From: Reyranella sp.
GTDB taxonomy: Bacteria > Pseudomonadota > Alphaproteobacteria > Reyranellales > Reyranellaceae
Assembly: GCA_022844015.1 (NCBI GenBank)
Contig: JALHMO010000054.1
Span: forward strand, 1 to 40,088
Direction of reading: 5' to 3'
Length of the DNA: 40,088 nt
This document shows, one piece after another, positions 16,174-25,147 of the stretch. The notes under the pieces are model-generated. The model worked only from the letters and a program-made list of their open reading frames with translations. It had not been told where the DNA came from and did not search any database. Within the stretch, counting starts at the first letter, position 1. Each line of letters opens with the position of its first letter. The position numbers and the translations under genes were made by a program.

Positions 16174-17745
16174 ATGCCGCCACAAGCTTCGATGTGGCAC
16201 AAGACGCCCATGATGGGGCGATGGCTCGGCAGGGCATCCTGGGGCGGTCTGGCGATCGTCGTGCTGACGCTCGCCGGCACGGCGCTGGCCACCCCCCGCC
16301 TGGAGCGCGAGCGCTGCCTCTTCAAGCCGCCGCGCGGCGACCGGGTCGAGTGCCTCGTTCTGATCGTTCCCGAGAATCGCGACCAGCCGGAGGGGCGCGA
16401 GGTCCGGCTGAAGGTAGCCGTCCTGAAAGCCAAGCGCGCCGCCAGCGCCGAGCCGATGTTCTATCTTTCGGGTGGTCCCGGCGATGCGCCCCTGGTCGCC
16501 TCGACGCCGGGCGCCGATGCGCTGTCCGAGGGCGACTGGTGGAACGAGACCGCTGCCATCCGCCGCCGGCGCGACGTCGTCATCCTGAGCCAGCGCGGCG
16601 CCGGCGGATCGACGCCCAACCTCGACTGCTTCGATCCGCGCACCTCCGGGCCGGCCAAGGTCCGGCGACGCGAGGTGACCGATCAGCAGGAGCGCGACAT
16701 CCTGGTGCGCTGCCGCAGCGGGCTCGATCGCAGGAAGATCGACTTGGCAATGTACTCGACGCCGGCGCTCGCCGACGACGTTGCCGACCTCGCCTCCGCG
16801 ATGTCGCTGGCGAAGATTAACCTCTACGGCGTCTCCTATGGGACGCGGTGGGGTCTCGAGGTGATGCGCCGCCATCCCGACCTGGTGCGCGCGGCCGTCC
16901 TCGACGGCGTCTACCCGCCACAGGTCAATGGCGAGCAGAAAGAGGCCGACGTGGTGCGCCGCGCCTTCGAGCAGCTCTACGCCGACTGCAACGCCGATGC
17001 GCTATGCCGGGATCGCCACCCTGGCCTGCGTCAGACGGTCGAGGGCGCCATCCTGGGCGCCGCCCAGAAGCCGATCGAGATCGCGCTTCAGCTCGACGAC
17101 GGGCCGCAGGTCGTCCGTCTCGACAGTGCCAGGCTCCTGATGGTGCTGCTGCACATGATGCGTGAGAGCGAGGCCGCGCTGATCCCCGAGACGGTAGCCG
17201 GGGCGCTGCACGGCGACGTGCGGCTCCTGAAGCTGTTCGCCGAGGACCTGGAGAGCAGCGACGGCGGGCTGCTGGAGCAGAACGCCCAGCAGTTCGACGG
17301 GCTCTACAACAGCATCGAATGCCGCGAGACGTGGGGGGCGGTCGATCGCGCCGCCCGCCGCCGCATGATCGAGGCGAGCGGCGTCTACGGTCTCAGCGCG
17401 CGCGCCAGCAAGTCGCCGGCCTTCTGCCCGATCTGGCGGGTGGCCCCGGCGCCGGCCGCGGAGCGCCAGCCGGTGAAGTCGGCCGTCCCGACCCTGCTGC
17501 TGAGCGGCCTGTACGACTGGCTGACGCCGCCGGCGTGGGGCCGCGAGGCGGCGCGTCACCTCTCGTCGTCGCGCCATGTCGTGTTCCGTTCCCTCGGCCA
17601 CGGCGTTGCCGTGCAGGATCCCTGCGCCGGCCGCCTGCGCGACGCCTTCATCGAGGATCCCGACCCCAGGCGGGGGCTGGCGTGCCGCCCCGACACGCCG
17701 CTCAACTTCACCGCCGCCTACGAGCGCGCGCGCAACCTGCCGTGA
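16174..17745 (+). CDS. Exported alpha/beta hydrolase with TAP-like C-terminal domain
   Basis: A 523-residue serine hydrolase similar to tripeptidyl aminopeptidases of actinomycete type (abhydrolase plus TAP-like C-terminal domain). The N-terminal hydrophobic stretch (WGGLAIVVLTLAGTALATP) looks like a signal peptide. FYLSGGPGDAPL carries the oxyanion HGGPG-like loop, and ILSQRGAGGSTPNL follows. The nucleophile is S221 in LYGVSYGTRWG, the acid D448 in LLLSGLYDWLTPP and the base H476 in RSLGHGVAVQ. Two cysteines near CRDRHPG and CRETWG could form disulfides, consistent with export. ATG codons at 16192 and 16210 are alternative starts. It may cleave short peptides or esters in the periplasm. It converges on dctM with a 6-bp gap. 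Confidence 0.85.
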   Translation: MPPQASMWHKTPMMGRWLGRASWGGLAIVVLTLAGTALATPRLERERCLFKPPRGDRVECLVLIVPENRDQPEGREVRLKVAVLKAKRAASAEPMFYLSGGPGDAPLVASTPGADALSEGDWWNETAAIRRRRDVVILSQRGAGGSTPNLDCFDPRTSGPAKVRRREVTDQQERDILVRCRSGLDRRKIDLAMYSTPALADDVADLASAMSLAKINLYGVSYGTRWGLEVMRRHPDLVRAAVLDGVYPPQVNGEQKEADVVRRAFEQLYADCNADALCRDRHPGLRQTVEGAILGAAQKPIEIALQLDDGPQVVRLDSARLLMVLLHMMRESEAALIPETVAGALHGDVRLLKLFAEDLESSDGGLLEQNAQQFDGLYNSIECRETWGAVDRAARRRMIEASGVYGLSARASKSPAFCPIWRVAPAPAAERQPVKSAVPTLLLSGLYDWLTPPAWGREAARHLSSSRHVVFRSLGHGVAVQDPCAGRLRDAFIEDPDPRRGLACRPDTPLNFTAAYERARNLP

Positions 17746-17751
17746 GCGACC

Positions 17752-19071
17752 CTACTTCATCAGGTCCGGCGCGAGGAGGCGGGGCAGGAAGAGGGCGATG
17801 TCGGGCCACACGATCATCGCCGCCAGAACCAGGATCATCGGCAACAGCATGATCAGGGTGTCCTTCAGGGCATGGCGCAGGCGGATGCCGGCGACGGCGC
17901 AGGAGATCATCAGGCAGAGGCCATAGGGTGGCGTCACCAGCCCGAAGGCCAGCGCCACGATCGAGACGATCGCGAAGTGGACGGGGTTCATGTCGACCGA
18001 CTTGGCGAGCGGCTCCAGCACCGTGCCGACGATGATGATGGCGGGGATAGCGTCGAGGAAGCATCCGACCACCAGGAACACCAGGGCGATGAAGAAGCCG
18101 ACGCCGATCGCGCCCATGCCCCAGGTCGCGACGTTGGCCAGCAGCTCCTGGGGGATCCGGTAGTAGGCCAGCAGCCAGCCGAAGGCGCTCGCCGTGCCGA
18201 TGCAGAACAGCGCCACCGAGGCCAGCCGGCCGGTGTCGAGCAGGGCCTTGAACAGCTCGCGCGGCCCCATCTCGCGATAGACCACGATCGACAGCACTGC
18301 CGAGTAGAGCACGGCGGCGCAGGCTGATTCGGTGGCGGTGAACCAGCCGAGCAGGATGCCGCCGACGATGATGAACGGCGTCATCAAGGCCGGGATCGAC
18401 ACCCAGATCGCGCACAGGAGCTGGCGGAAGCTCGAGCGCGGGTAGGTCGGATAGCCGCGCCGCACGGCGTAGATGTGCACGGTCGCGATCTGCGCGCCGG
18501 CGATCAGCAGGCCGGGAACGACGCCGGCGAGGTAGAGGGCGCCGATCGAGGTCGAGATCAGGCCGCCCCACACGATCATCAGGATCGACGGCGGGATGAC
18601 CACGGCGAGGACGGCCGACACCGCGGTGATGGCGACCGAGAAGGAGAGATCGTAGCCCTCCTTGGTCTGGGCATCGATGAAGATCTTGCTCTGGCTCGCC
18701 GCGTCGGCCGTCGAGGAGCCGGAGATGCCGGCGAAGAACACCGAGAGCACGACATTGATCTGGGCGAGCGAGCCCGGCCAGCTTCCGACCAGCGCGCGCG
18801 ACAGCGTCACCAGCCGGTCGGTGATGCCGCCGATGCTCATCAGGTTGGCGGTCAGCAGGAAGAACGGCACCGCCAGCAGGATGAAGGAGTTGTAGGCGTT
18901 GAAGGTCTCCTGGGCGAGCATCATGGTCGACAGCCTGGGCTCGATGTAGAAGAGCGGCAGGCAGGCGAGGCCGAGCGCGAAGGCGACCGGCACGCGCAGC
19001 ACCAGCAGGAAGAAGAACACGCCGAACAGGATCGCGGCGGCTTCCGCCGAGGTGAGCACCGCGCCGGTCAC
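17752..19071 (-). CDS. dctM: TRAP transporter large permease (DctM family)
   Basis: A 439-residue, 12-helix membrane subunit of a tripartite ATP-independent periplasmic transporter, which drives solute uptake with an ion gradient. Typical sequences are RVPVAFALGLACLPLFYIEP near the N-terminus, FILLAVPFFLLTANLMSIGG, VFFAGISGSSTADAA (the conserved G-x-S-G-S-x-x-A-D motif), VVIPPSILMIVWGG and FGLVTPPYGLCLMISC. The start is GTG at 19071, overlapping the dctQ stop by 4 nt (GTGA); the first internal alternatives are shorter and break the coupling. The substrate is probably a carboxylate but cannot be told from the permease. Confidence 0.93.
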   Translation of the reverse strand: MTGAVLTSAEAAAILFGVFFFLLVLRVPVAFALGLACLPLFYIEPRLSTMMLAQETFNAYNSFILLAVPFFLLTANLMSIGGITDRLVTLSRALVGSWPGSLAQINVVLSVFFAGISGSSTADAASQSKIFIDAQTKEGYDLSFSVAITAVSAVLAVVIPPSILMIVWGGLISTSIGALYLAGVVPGLLIAGAQIATVHIYAVRRGYPTYPRSSFRQLLCAIWVSIPALMTPFIIVGGILLGWFTATESACAAVLYSAVLSIVVYREMGPRELFKALLDTGRLASVALFCIGTASAFGWLLAYYRIPQELLANVATWGMGAIGVGFFIALVFLVVGCFLDAIPAIIIVGTVLEPLAKSVDMNPVHFAIVSIVALAFGLVTPPYGLCLMISCAVAGIRLRHALKDTLIMLLPMILVLAAMIVWPDIALFLPRLLAPDLMK

Positions 19072-19583
19072 GAGGCGACCCGGCCGAGCGCGATGCGGGC
19101 CTCGTCGACCAGCTGCTCGCCGATGAAGACGATCCAGGTCACGCCGGCTGCCGGCCAGGCGACATGGATCAGCCACAGCGGCAGCTCGGCAAGCTCGGAC
19201 GTGCGGTACCAGGCGAAGCGCGTGAACTCGATCCCGCCGACGACGAAGACCAGCGCCATCGCCAGGATGCCGAGGCGGGCGAGGATGCGCACCACCGCCT
19301 CGCCGCGCCGCGGCAGGATGGGCCAGACATCGACCTCGAAATGGGCGCTTTCGCGCACGCCGACCATGGCGCCGATCATGATCATCCAGATGAACAGGAA
19401 GCGCGCCATCTCCTCGGTCCAGATGTAGGCCGGGATCAGATCGGTGTAGCGCGACACCATCTGCAGCGTGACGGGAACGACCAGGATGGCCACGGAGAGA
19501 GCGAGCAGCACCGTCAGGAGGCGTGCGTAGGCCGCAGTGAAGCGGCGCCACAATCCGTGCGGCGGGGGGATTGGAAGGGACAT
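19068..19583 (-). CDS. dctQ: TRAP transporter small permease (DctQ family)
   Basis: A 171-residue protein with four hydrophobic helices and the DctQ pattern: VPVTLQMVSRYTDLIPAYIW, then TEEMARFLFIWMIMIGAMVG (conserved E-E-x-x-R-x-x-x-x-W), then RESAHFEVDVWP. It is the small membrane subunit that bridges the binding protein and DctM. ATG 19583 was preferred; a TTG one codon upstream would add a single residue. The gene ends inside the GTGA overlap with dctM. It is separated from dctP by a 609-bp gap filled with repeats, which is unusual for a TRAP operon. Confidence 0.92.
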   Translation of the reverse strand: MSLPIPPPHGLWRRFTAAYARLLTVLLALSVAILVVPVTLQMVSRYTDLIPAYIWTEEMARFLFIWMIMIGAMVGVRESAHFEVDVWPILPRRGEAVVRILARLGILAMALVFVVGGIEFTRFAWYRTSELAELPLWLIHVAWPAAGVTWIVFIGEQLVDEARIALGRVAS

Positions 19584-19656
19584 CAATGGACCGTGGGAAA
19601 GGGGAAAAGCCCGGGCGGCTGGAACGACACGGGCGGAGTGCGCGGTTCTTCGCCCC

Positions 19657-19811
19657 CGCAGGGCAGTGCATTCGCATATTGCAAACGGACCGTCATCCCG
19701 AGCGGAGCCGTCCGCAGGGCGGCGCGTTCGAGGGACCTTTCTTGCTGGTGCCGCAACAAGAAAGGTCCCTCCATTGCACCGCGCTGCGCGCGGCTCCGGT
19801 CGGGATGACGG
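19657..19811. repeat. GTCATCCCGA-family palindromic element, copy 1
   Basis: Arms 19690-19710 and 19791-19811 (CCGTCATCCCGAGCGGAGCCG and its imperfect reverse complement) flank a central hairpin (GAGGGACCTTTCTTG...CAACAAGAAAGGTCCCTC, 19730-19771). The left flank CATTCGCATAT also matches the element at 30661-30840. No coding sequence is evident. Confidence 0.8.
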
Positions 19812-19828
19812 ATCATAGGCAAATCCCT

Positions 19829-20134
19829 AGTAGGAAACTGGCGGCAAGCCGCCAGTTTCTTGGCTCGGTGGGTCGGCTCTCCGGCCGGTGGGGAACTCCT
19901 ATGAAGGTCGGGGCGGGGACCGCCCCGATCTTCACAGCATCGTGGTGCGCGCCGGCGTGCTGGGGTTCTCCAGTGAAGATCGGGGCGCTCAGAGAAGGAA
20001 GCTCATGGCTGGGAGCGTGCCACTGGTCGCGGAGTTTACTCCGCCACCAGTGGCGGTCTTGTCGTTGATTGCGCGTCCCATGGGCGCCCCAGGAGTGGCG
20101 CGCTCCCAGCGCATTTTCATGGGGGGAGGAACAT
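19829..20134. repeat. Mosaic intergenic repeat, copy B
   Basis: This stretch shares modules with 9113-9388: the hairpin AAACTGGCGG-CAAG-CCGCCAGTTT (19835-19858, followed by CTT); the CGGTGGGTCGGCTC..GGCCGGTGGGGAA block; CAGCATCGTGGTGCGCGCCGGCGTGCTGGGG; and the GCTGGGAGCG..CCACTGG palindrome. Here the last module comes after, not before, the CAGCATCGTGG block and ends in an inverted copy (AGTGGCGCGCTCCCAGCGCA). An extra short inverted pair, GGTCGGGGCGGGGACCGCCCC, is present at 19906-19926. Non-coding. Confidence 0.75.
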
Positions 20135-20192
20135 GCGTTGCTTCCTCTCCCCGGCAGCGCGGCCGGGAAGGGGAGACAATGCGCGGCACTGC

Positions 20193-21188
20193 TCAGTTCA
20201 AGGCCACGATCTTGGCGAAGATCGCGTCGGCGCCGATCTCCTTGGCGTAGCTTTCCATCACCGGATCGACGAGCTTCTTCATCGGCGCGCGATCCTTGAA
20301 GGCGATGCGCTTCAGCTTGCCCGCCTTTTCCAGCGCGACCAGCTTCTGCTCGTCTTCCGAGCTCTCGACCTGCCGGCCGTAGGCGCCGGCTTCCTTGCCG
20401 GCCTTGAGGATCGCTTCCTGGAGATCCTTCGGCAGCGTCTTGAAAGTCTTGCCGGAGAAGCAGATCGGCCGGATGGTGATGGCGTGCTCGGTCATCGCGA
20501 GGTTGGGCGCGACCTCGTAGAACTTCATCGTCTCGACGCCGGCGGCCTCGTTCTCGCCGGCAGCGATGACGTTGTTCTGGATGGCGTTGTAGACCTCGTT
20601 GTAGGCGATGACGGTGGGCGACATGCCGGCGGCGGCGAAGGTCTTCGACCAGATCGGCGCGCCCTGGACGCGCACCTTGAGGCCCTTGATCTCGGCCAGG
20701 CTCGACACCGGCTTGTTGACGAAGATGTTGCGCGTGCCGCCGCCGGCATAGCCGATCAGCATGACATCGGCCTTCTGCGCGATCTCGTCGGCCACCGGCT
20801 TCAGCAGGTCGGCATCGAGGACCTTGTTCCAGTGCGCGAGATCGCGGAACAGGAACGGCGCGTCGATGAACGGCGCGGCCCGCGAGAAGGTCGACATGTG
20901 GGCCGGCGAGACGATGCCGTAGTCGACTGCCTTGCCCTGCGCCATGTACTCGAAATACTGCTTCTCCAGGCCGAGCGACGAGTTGCGATGGAGCACGAAG
21001 TTGACCGGCTTGCCGTAGTACTTCTTCACCAGCTCCTCGAACCTGAGCAGCGCCTTGTTGAAGGCGTGATCGTCATTGAACTGGACGGCGCCGTTGAGCG
21101 TGATCGGTGCCTGGGCACGGGCGGCGCCAACGAACGGCGCGGCGAGAGTCGTGGCGGCGAGCCCGCCGACCATGGTTCTGCGGTACAT
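20193..21188 (-). CDS. dctP: TRAP transporter substrate-binding protein (DctP family)
   Basis: A 331-residue periplasmic solute-binding protein. The signal peptide is TMVGGLAATTLAAPFVGAARAQ (given here as the region of residues 5-26, cleavage after ARA), with an N-terminal RR pair that could also suit the Tat route. The mature domain shows the family's structural landmarks: VRVQGAPIWSKTFAAAGMSP (the R that clamps the substrate carboxylate), then NEVYNAIQNNVIAAGENE. A carboxylate-type ligand is therefore likely. The ATG is backed by GGGAGG 6 bp upstream. It is the first gene of the TRAP set on the minus strand, with dctQ-dctM 609 bp downstream. It is divergent from the hyf-like operon, with 331 bp between. 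Confidence 0.92.
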   Translation of the reverse strand: MYRRTMVGGLAATTLAAPFVGAARAQAPITLNGAVQFNDDHAFNKALLRFEELVKKYYGKPVNFVLHRNSSLGLEKQYFEYMAQGKAVDYGIVSPAHMSTFSRAAPFIDAPFLFRDLAHWNKVLDADLLKPVADEIAQKADVMLIGYAGGGTRNIFVNKPVSSLAEIKGLKVRVQGAPIWSKTFAAAGMSPTVIAYNEVYNAIQNNVIAAGENEAAGVETMKFYEVAPNLAMTEHAITIRPICFSGKTFKTLPKDLQEAILKAGKEAGAYGRQVESSEDEQKLVALEKAGKLKRIAFKDRAPMKKLVDPVMESYAKEIGADAIFAKIVALN

Positions 21189-21401
21189 TGTTTTCCTCCC
21201 ATGGCCCGCTGTGGTTTCCGGCGGCGGACCTAGGCGCGCACTATGCCCGCGATCGGATGGTCATGCCACAAAGCTAGATTCCAGCCGCGTGATGGCGTCG
21301 GCGACCGTGAAAGCGAAAGCAGGCGCCTATTGAGGGAGATCAATGATGGCGTGATCGGACTACCACACCATTCACGCAGGTGCAGGGCGCTCGGCAGGCG
21401 G

Positions 21402-21512
21402 TGACTTCTAAAGCGATGACTTCAAAAGCTTTCGTTCGACACCACTCCTTTGCTAGACTTATGCTATTAAACACAAAAAAGACGTAGAACTCGTTTGATA
21501 ACGGAAGGCGGG
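21402..21512 (+). promoter_or_regulatory. Probable control region of the hyf-like operon
   Basis: In the 331-bp gap between dctP and hyfB the sequence becomes AT-richer from about 21410 to 21500. A direct repeat TGACTTCTAAAGC / TGACTTCAAAAGC (21402-21414 and 21417-21429) lies just upstream of -10-like hexamers TAGACT (21454-21459) and TATGCT (21460-21465). No good -35 or sigma-54 box is evident. The spacing suggests an activator site beside the promoter. GGAAGGCGGGA (21502-21512) is the ribosome binding site for the TTG start. The rest of the gap (21205-21400) shows nothing clear. Confidence 0.35.
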
Positions 21513-21519
21513 AACAGCG

Positions 21520-23526
21520 TTGCTGGACCTGTATGCATCAGGGGCTGCTTTAGGGGCATTGGTCGGCGTCGCTCTGCTTGCAGCCACGGTGCGAGGGTCG
21601 TTCCTGGCGCTCGTCTATCCGGCAAGTGCAGCGGCAGCGGTCGTTCTCGGCATCGTCGACCTGCACGTGTTGCTTGGCGGTGGCGTGGCCACCGCGCACC
21701 TGCCGATCGGCCTGCCGACCATCGGCCTGCACCTGCGGCTCGACGCGCTGTCTGCCTTCTTCGGCCTCGTCGTCAATGGCGGCGTGCTGGCGGCCAGCCT
21801 GTATGGCATGGGGCTCGATCGCGCCAAGGAGATGACGCCGCGCGTGGAACCGCTGTTCGCGCTTTTCGTCGCGGCGATGAACCTCGTGCTGCTGGCCGAC
21901 GATGCCTACGCCTTCCTGTTCTCCTGGGAGCTGATGTCGCTCGCCTCGTGGGCGCTGGTGATCGCGCGCCACACCGACCCCGAGTGCCGGCGGGCGGCCC
22001 ATCTCTATCTCGTCATGGCGGCGATCGGCACGGTGGCGCTGCTGTTCGCCTTCGGCGGCCTTGCCGGGCAGGCCGGCGGCTATGCCTTCTCGACCATGCG
22101 CAACCAGGCGCCGCAGCCGCTCATCGCGGCCCTGATCCTGCTGGCGGCGCTGGTCGGCTGCGGCTCGAAGGGCGGTCTCATCCCGCTGCATGCCTGGCTG
22201 CCGCTCGCCCATCCGGCGGCGCCGAGCCACGTGTCGGCCCTGATGAGCGGCGTCATGACCAAGGTGGCGATCTACTGCTTCATTCGCATCGCCTTCGATC
22301 TCCTGGGGTCTCCCGCGTGGTGGTGGGCGTTGCCGCCGATCGTGCTCGGTGTGCTGACGGCGGTGCTCGGCCTGCTCTATGCCGTGCTCGACGGCGACCT
22401 CAAGCGCGTCCTCGCCTACTCGACCATCGAGAATGTCGGCGTGATCTTCGTCGCGCTCGGCCTGGCTCTGGCCTTCCGCGCCAACGGCCAGGACGGCGCG
22501 GCGGCCGTCGCGATGGCCGCGGCACTGCTGCATTGCCTGAACCATTCGTGGTTCAAGTCGCTGCTCTTCCTCGGCGCCGGCGTCGTCCTGCATGCCACCG
22601 GGCGGCGCGATCTCGACGGCCTGGGCGGTCTGATCCATCGCATGCCGCGCACGGCGGTGTTCTTCCTGGTCGGTGCGCTCGCCATCGCGGCGTTGCCGCC
22701 GCTCAACGGCTTCGTCTCGGAATGGCTGTTGTTCCAGGCGGTGATGGCGGCGCCCGAGCTGCCGCAGGCGGCGCTGCATTTCGCCTCGCCGGCGATCGGC
22801 GCCATGCTGGCCCTGGCGGCCGCCCTCGCCGCCGCCTGCTTCGTGCGCGTCTACGGCACGGCTTTCCTCGGCCGGCCGCGCAGCGCCGAGGCAGCGACGG
22901 CGCATGAAGCGCCGCTGATCCAGCAGGTCGCGCTGGGCGGGCTCGCCGTGCTGTGCGTCCTGGGCGGTCTCCTCGGCAGCGTCCTGGCCTGGGCGTTGGG
23001 ACCGGTTCTGGCCCAGACGGTCGGCAGCGCCCTGCCGGGAGACGGCAGCGGCCCGACGCCGCTCTCGCTGGTCGCCTTCGATCCCGAGCGCAGCATCTAC
23101 GACGCGCCGGTGATCGCCCTGTTCGTCCTGATCGCCTCGCTGGCGACCATGCTGGTGGTCCACCGCCTGTCCGCGCGGCGCACGCGCCGCGGCCCGGCCT
23201 GGGATTGCGGCTTTCCCGATCCGTCGCCGCTCACCCAGTACACCGCCTCGAGCTTCGCCCAGCCGCTGCGCCGCGTGTACGGCACGACGGCGTTCGCCGC
23301 CCGGGAAACGGTCGACATGCCGCCGCCCGGCGACGGCCGCCCGGCGCGGCTCACCGTGGTTTCGGTCGACTACGCCTGGCAGGCGTTCTATGCCGTGCCC
23401 GCCCGGCTGCTGCTGCGCCTGTCCGAGCGCCTCAATGCGCTGCAGTTCCTCAGCATCCGCCGCTATCTCGGGCTGATGTTCGCGGCCCTCGTCATCCTGC
23501 TGTCGATCGCGGCGCTGACGACATGA
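21520..23526 (+). CDS. hyfB: HyfB-like proton-pumping membrane subunit (NuoL/M family)
   Basis: A 668-residue antiporter-like subunit of a complex-I/group-4-hydrogenase-type membrane arm, with about 16 hydrophobic helices. Ion-channel residues of the family are kept: E137 in LFSWELMSLASW (TM5 Glu), K248 in LMSGVMTKVAIY (TM7-8 Lys) and K346 in NHSWFKSLLFLGAG (TM12 region). IPLHAWLPLAHPAAPSHVSA is the family signature. The C-terminal extension (about 560-668) is HyfB/HycC-like rather than NuoL-like, without the long lateral helix. The start is TTG at 21520, backed by GGAAGGCGGGA; the next in-frame ATG is over 90 codons later. The stop overlaps hyfC (ATGA). It probably couples redox energy to H+ or Na+ movement. 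Confidence 0.9.
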   Translation: MLDLYASGAALGALVGVALLAATVRGSFLALVYPASAAAAVVLGIVDLHVLLGGGVATAHLPIGLPTIGLHLRLDALSAFFGLVVNGGVLAASLYGMGLDRAKEMTPRVEPLFALFVAAMNLVLLADDAYAFLFSWELMSLASWALVIARHTDPECRRAAHLYLVMAAIGTVALLFAFGGLAGQAGGYAFSTMRNQAPQPLIAALILLAALVGCGSKGGLIPLHAWLPLAHPAAPSHVSALMSGVMTKVAIYCFIRIAFDLLGSPAWWWALPPIVLGVLTAVLGLLYAVLDGDLKRVLAYSTIENVGVIFVALGLALAFRANGQDGAAAVAMAAALLHCLNHSWFKSLLFLGAGVVLHATGRRDLDGLGGLIHRMPRTAVFFLVGALAIAALPPLNGFVSEWLLFQAVMAAPELPQAALHFASPAIGAMLALAAALAAACFVRVYGTAFLGRPRSAEAATAHEAPLIQQVALGGLAVLCVLGGLLGSVLAWALGPVLAQTVGSALPGDGSGPTPLSLVAFDPERSIYDAPVIALFVLIASLATMLVVHRLSARRTRRGPAWDCGFPDPSPLTQYTASSFAQPLRRVYGTTAFAARETVDMPPPGDGRPARLTVVSVDYAWQAFYAVPARLLLRLSERLNALQFLSIRRYLGLMFAALVILLSIAALTT

Positions 23527-24491
23527 CCGGCGACCTCATCCTGCAGTTCCTGGCGCAAGGTGCGCAGATGACCATGGTGCTGCTGATCGCGCCACTCGCG
23601 GTCGGCGTCGTCCGCCTGGTCAAGGCGCGGCTGATGCGCCGGCAGGGACCGTCGCTCCTGCAGGGCTACCGCGACCTCGCCAAGCTCCTGCGCAAGGAAT
23701 CGGTGATCGCGGAGAGCGCCTCGTGGCTGTTCCGCAGCGCGCCGTACCTGATTTTCGCGCTGACCTGGGTGGCGGCGGCGTTAGTGCCGAGCTTCGCCTC
23801 CGGCCTGATGTTCAACTGGGCAGCCGACGTCGTGGCGCTGGTGGCGCTGCTCGGTGCCGCTCGCGCCCTGCTGGCGCTGGCCGGCATGGATGTCGGCACC
23901 AGCTTCGGCGGCATCGGCTCGTCGCGCGAGATAATGATCGCGACGCTGGCCGAGCCGGCGATGATGCTGATCGTGCTGACCCTCGCCATCGCCGCCGGCA
24001 CGACCCGGCTGGCCGGCGTGGCCGACTTCTTCATCGCCGAGCCGTGGGCGGTGCGGGTGTCGCTCGCCCTGTCGCTGATCGCTCTGGTCATCGTGGCGCT
24101 GGCCGAGAACGCGCGCATCCCGGTCGACAACCCGGCGACCCATCTCGAGCTCACCATGGTCCACGAAGCCATGATCCTGGAGTATTCCGGGCGCCATCTC
24201 GCGCTGATCGAGGCGGCCAGCCACCTCAAGCTGGTGCTTTATCTGTCGCTGCTGATCTGCCTGTTCGCGCCCTTCGGCATGGCGCCGGCGACGGCCGGCG
24301 TGGCGGGTTGGCTGGCGGGCCTCGTTCTATGGGCCGCCAAGCTCCTGCTGGGCGCGGCGCTGCTCGGCGTGTGGGAGGTCAGCATCGCCAAGATGCGCGT
24401 CTTCCGGTTGCCCGACTTCGTCGGCGTCGCCTTCGTCTTCGGCTTCCTCGCCATCCTGCTCGCGTTCCTGTCGCGCGGAGCGGTGGCATGA
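23523..24491 (+). CDS. hyfC: HyfC-like membrane subunit (NuoH family)
   Basis: A 322-residue membrane protein with about eight helices, homologous to NuoH/HycD/HyfC, the subunit that links the redox module to the membrane arm. Conserved stretches are RRQGPSLLQGYRDLAKLLRK (first loop), MDVGTSFGGIGSSREIMIA, and the charged loop ALAENARIPVDNPATHLELT with E195, followed by MVHEAMILEYSGRHLALIE. These loops form the quinone/ion entry region in complex I and keep their acidic residues here. The gene starts within the hyfB stop and ends within the hyfE start (both ATGA), so expression is tightly coupled. Confidence 0.92.
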   Translation: MTGDLILQFLAQGAQMTMVLLIAPLAVGVVRLVKARLMRRQGPSLLQGYRDLAKLLRKESVIAESASWLFRSAPYLIFALTWVAAALVPSFASGLMFNWAADVVALVALLGAARALLALAGMDVGTSFGGIGSSREIMIATLAEPAMMLIVLTLAIAAGTTRLAGVADFFIAEPWAVRVSLALSLIALVIVALAENARIPVDNPATHLELTMVHEAMILEYSGRHLALIEAASHLKLVLYLSLLICLFAPFGMAPATAGVAGWLAGLVLWAAKLLLGAALLGVWEVSIAKMRVFRLPDFVGVAFVFGFLAILLAFLSRGAVA

Positions 24492-25147
24492 GCGGCGCCC
24501 ACGACATCTCCCACCTGCTGGCGGGCGCCATGCTGGTGACGAGCTTCGCCCTGCTCTACCAGGAGCGCGTCGCCTCCGTGCTCAATGCCTTCGCAGCGCA
24601 GTCGATCACGCTGGCGCTGGCGGTCGCCTGGACCGCCTGGTCGGACAATCGGCCCGACCTGTTCATTACCGCCCTGATCGCGCTCAGCCTCAAGGGCATC
24701 GTCATCCCGCTGGCGCTGCGCCGCATGGTCGAGCGGCTCGGCATCCATCGTCAGGTCGAGAAGGTGGTCGGCGTCGGCCCGGCCCTGCTGGTCGGTCTGG
24801 CGCTCACCGGCCTCGCGCAGGCGCTGGTCGCCAAGGTGGCGACGGGCACCGCGAGCCACGCCCGCGAGGCGCTCGCGCTGGCGCTCGCCATTGTCCTGCT
24901 GGGCTTCCTGATGATGATCGTCCGCCGCAATGCGGTGACCCAGGTCGTGGGCTTCATGTCGATGGAGAACGGCCTGATCCTGGCGGCGACCGGCGCGCGC
25001 GGCATGCCGCTGGTGGTCGAGGTCAGCGTGGCCTTCTCGGTGCTGATCGCGCTGTTCGTGTTCGCCGTCTTCGTGTTCCGCATCCGCGAGCGCTTCGACA
25101 CGGTCGACATCGAGGCGCTCGATCGCATGCGCGGCGACCGGCGATGA
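24488..25147 (+). CDS. hyfE: HyfE-like membrane subunit (NuoK-like)
   Basis: A 219-residue membrane protein with about six to seven helices. The C-terminal half resembles NuoK, including VVGFMSMENGLILAATGARG with the membrane glutamate in SMENG that is essential in NuoK-type subunits. The N-terminal half adds extra helices, as in HyfE compared with NuoK. It ends RERFDTVDIEALDRMRGDRR, a charged cytosolic tail typical of HyfE. It overlaps hyfC and hyfF by 4 nt each. Assignment rests on the NuoK glutamate, size and operon position. Confidence 0.9.
   Translation: MSGAHDISHLLAGAMLVTSFALLYQERVASVLNAFAAQSITLALAVAWTAWSDNRPDLFITALIALSLKGIVIPLALRRMVERLGIHRQVEKVVGVGPALLVGLALTGLAQALVAKVATGTASHAREALALALAIVLLGFLMMIVRRNAVTQVVGFMSMENGLILAATGARGMPLVVEVSVAFSVLIALFVFAVFVFRIRERFDTVDIEALDRMRGDRR

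Noticed and set aside
21420..21460. A sigma-54 (-24/-12) promoter before hyfB
   Set aside because: TTTGCT resembles the -12 element, but the GG of the -24 element is missing at the required spacing.
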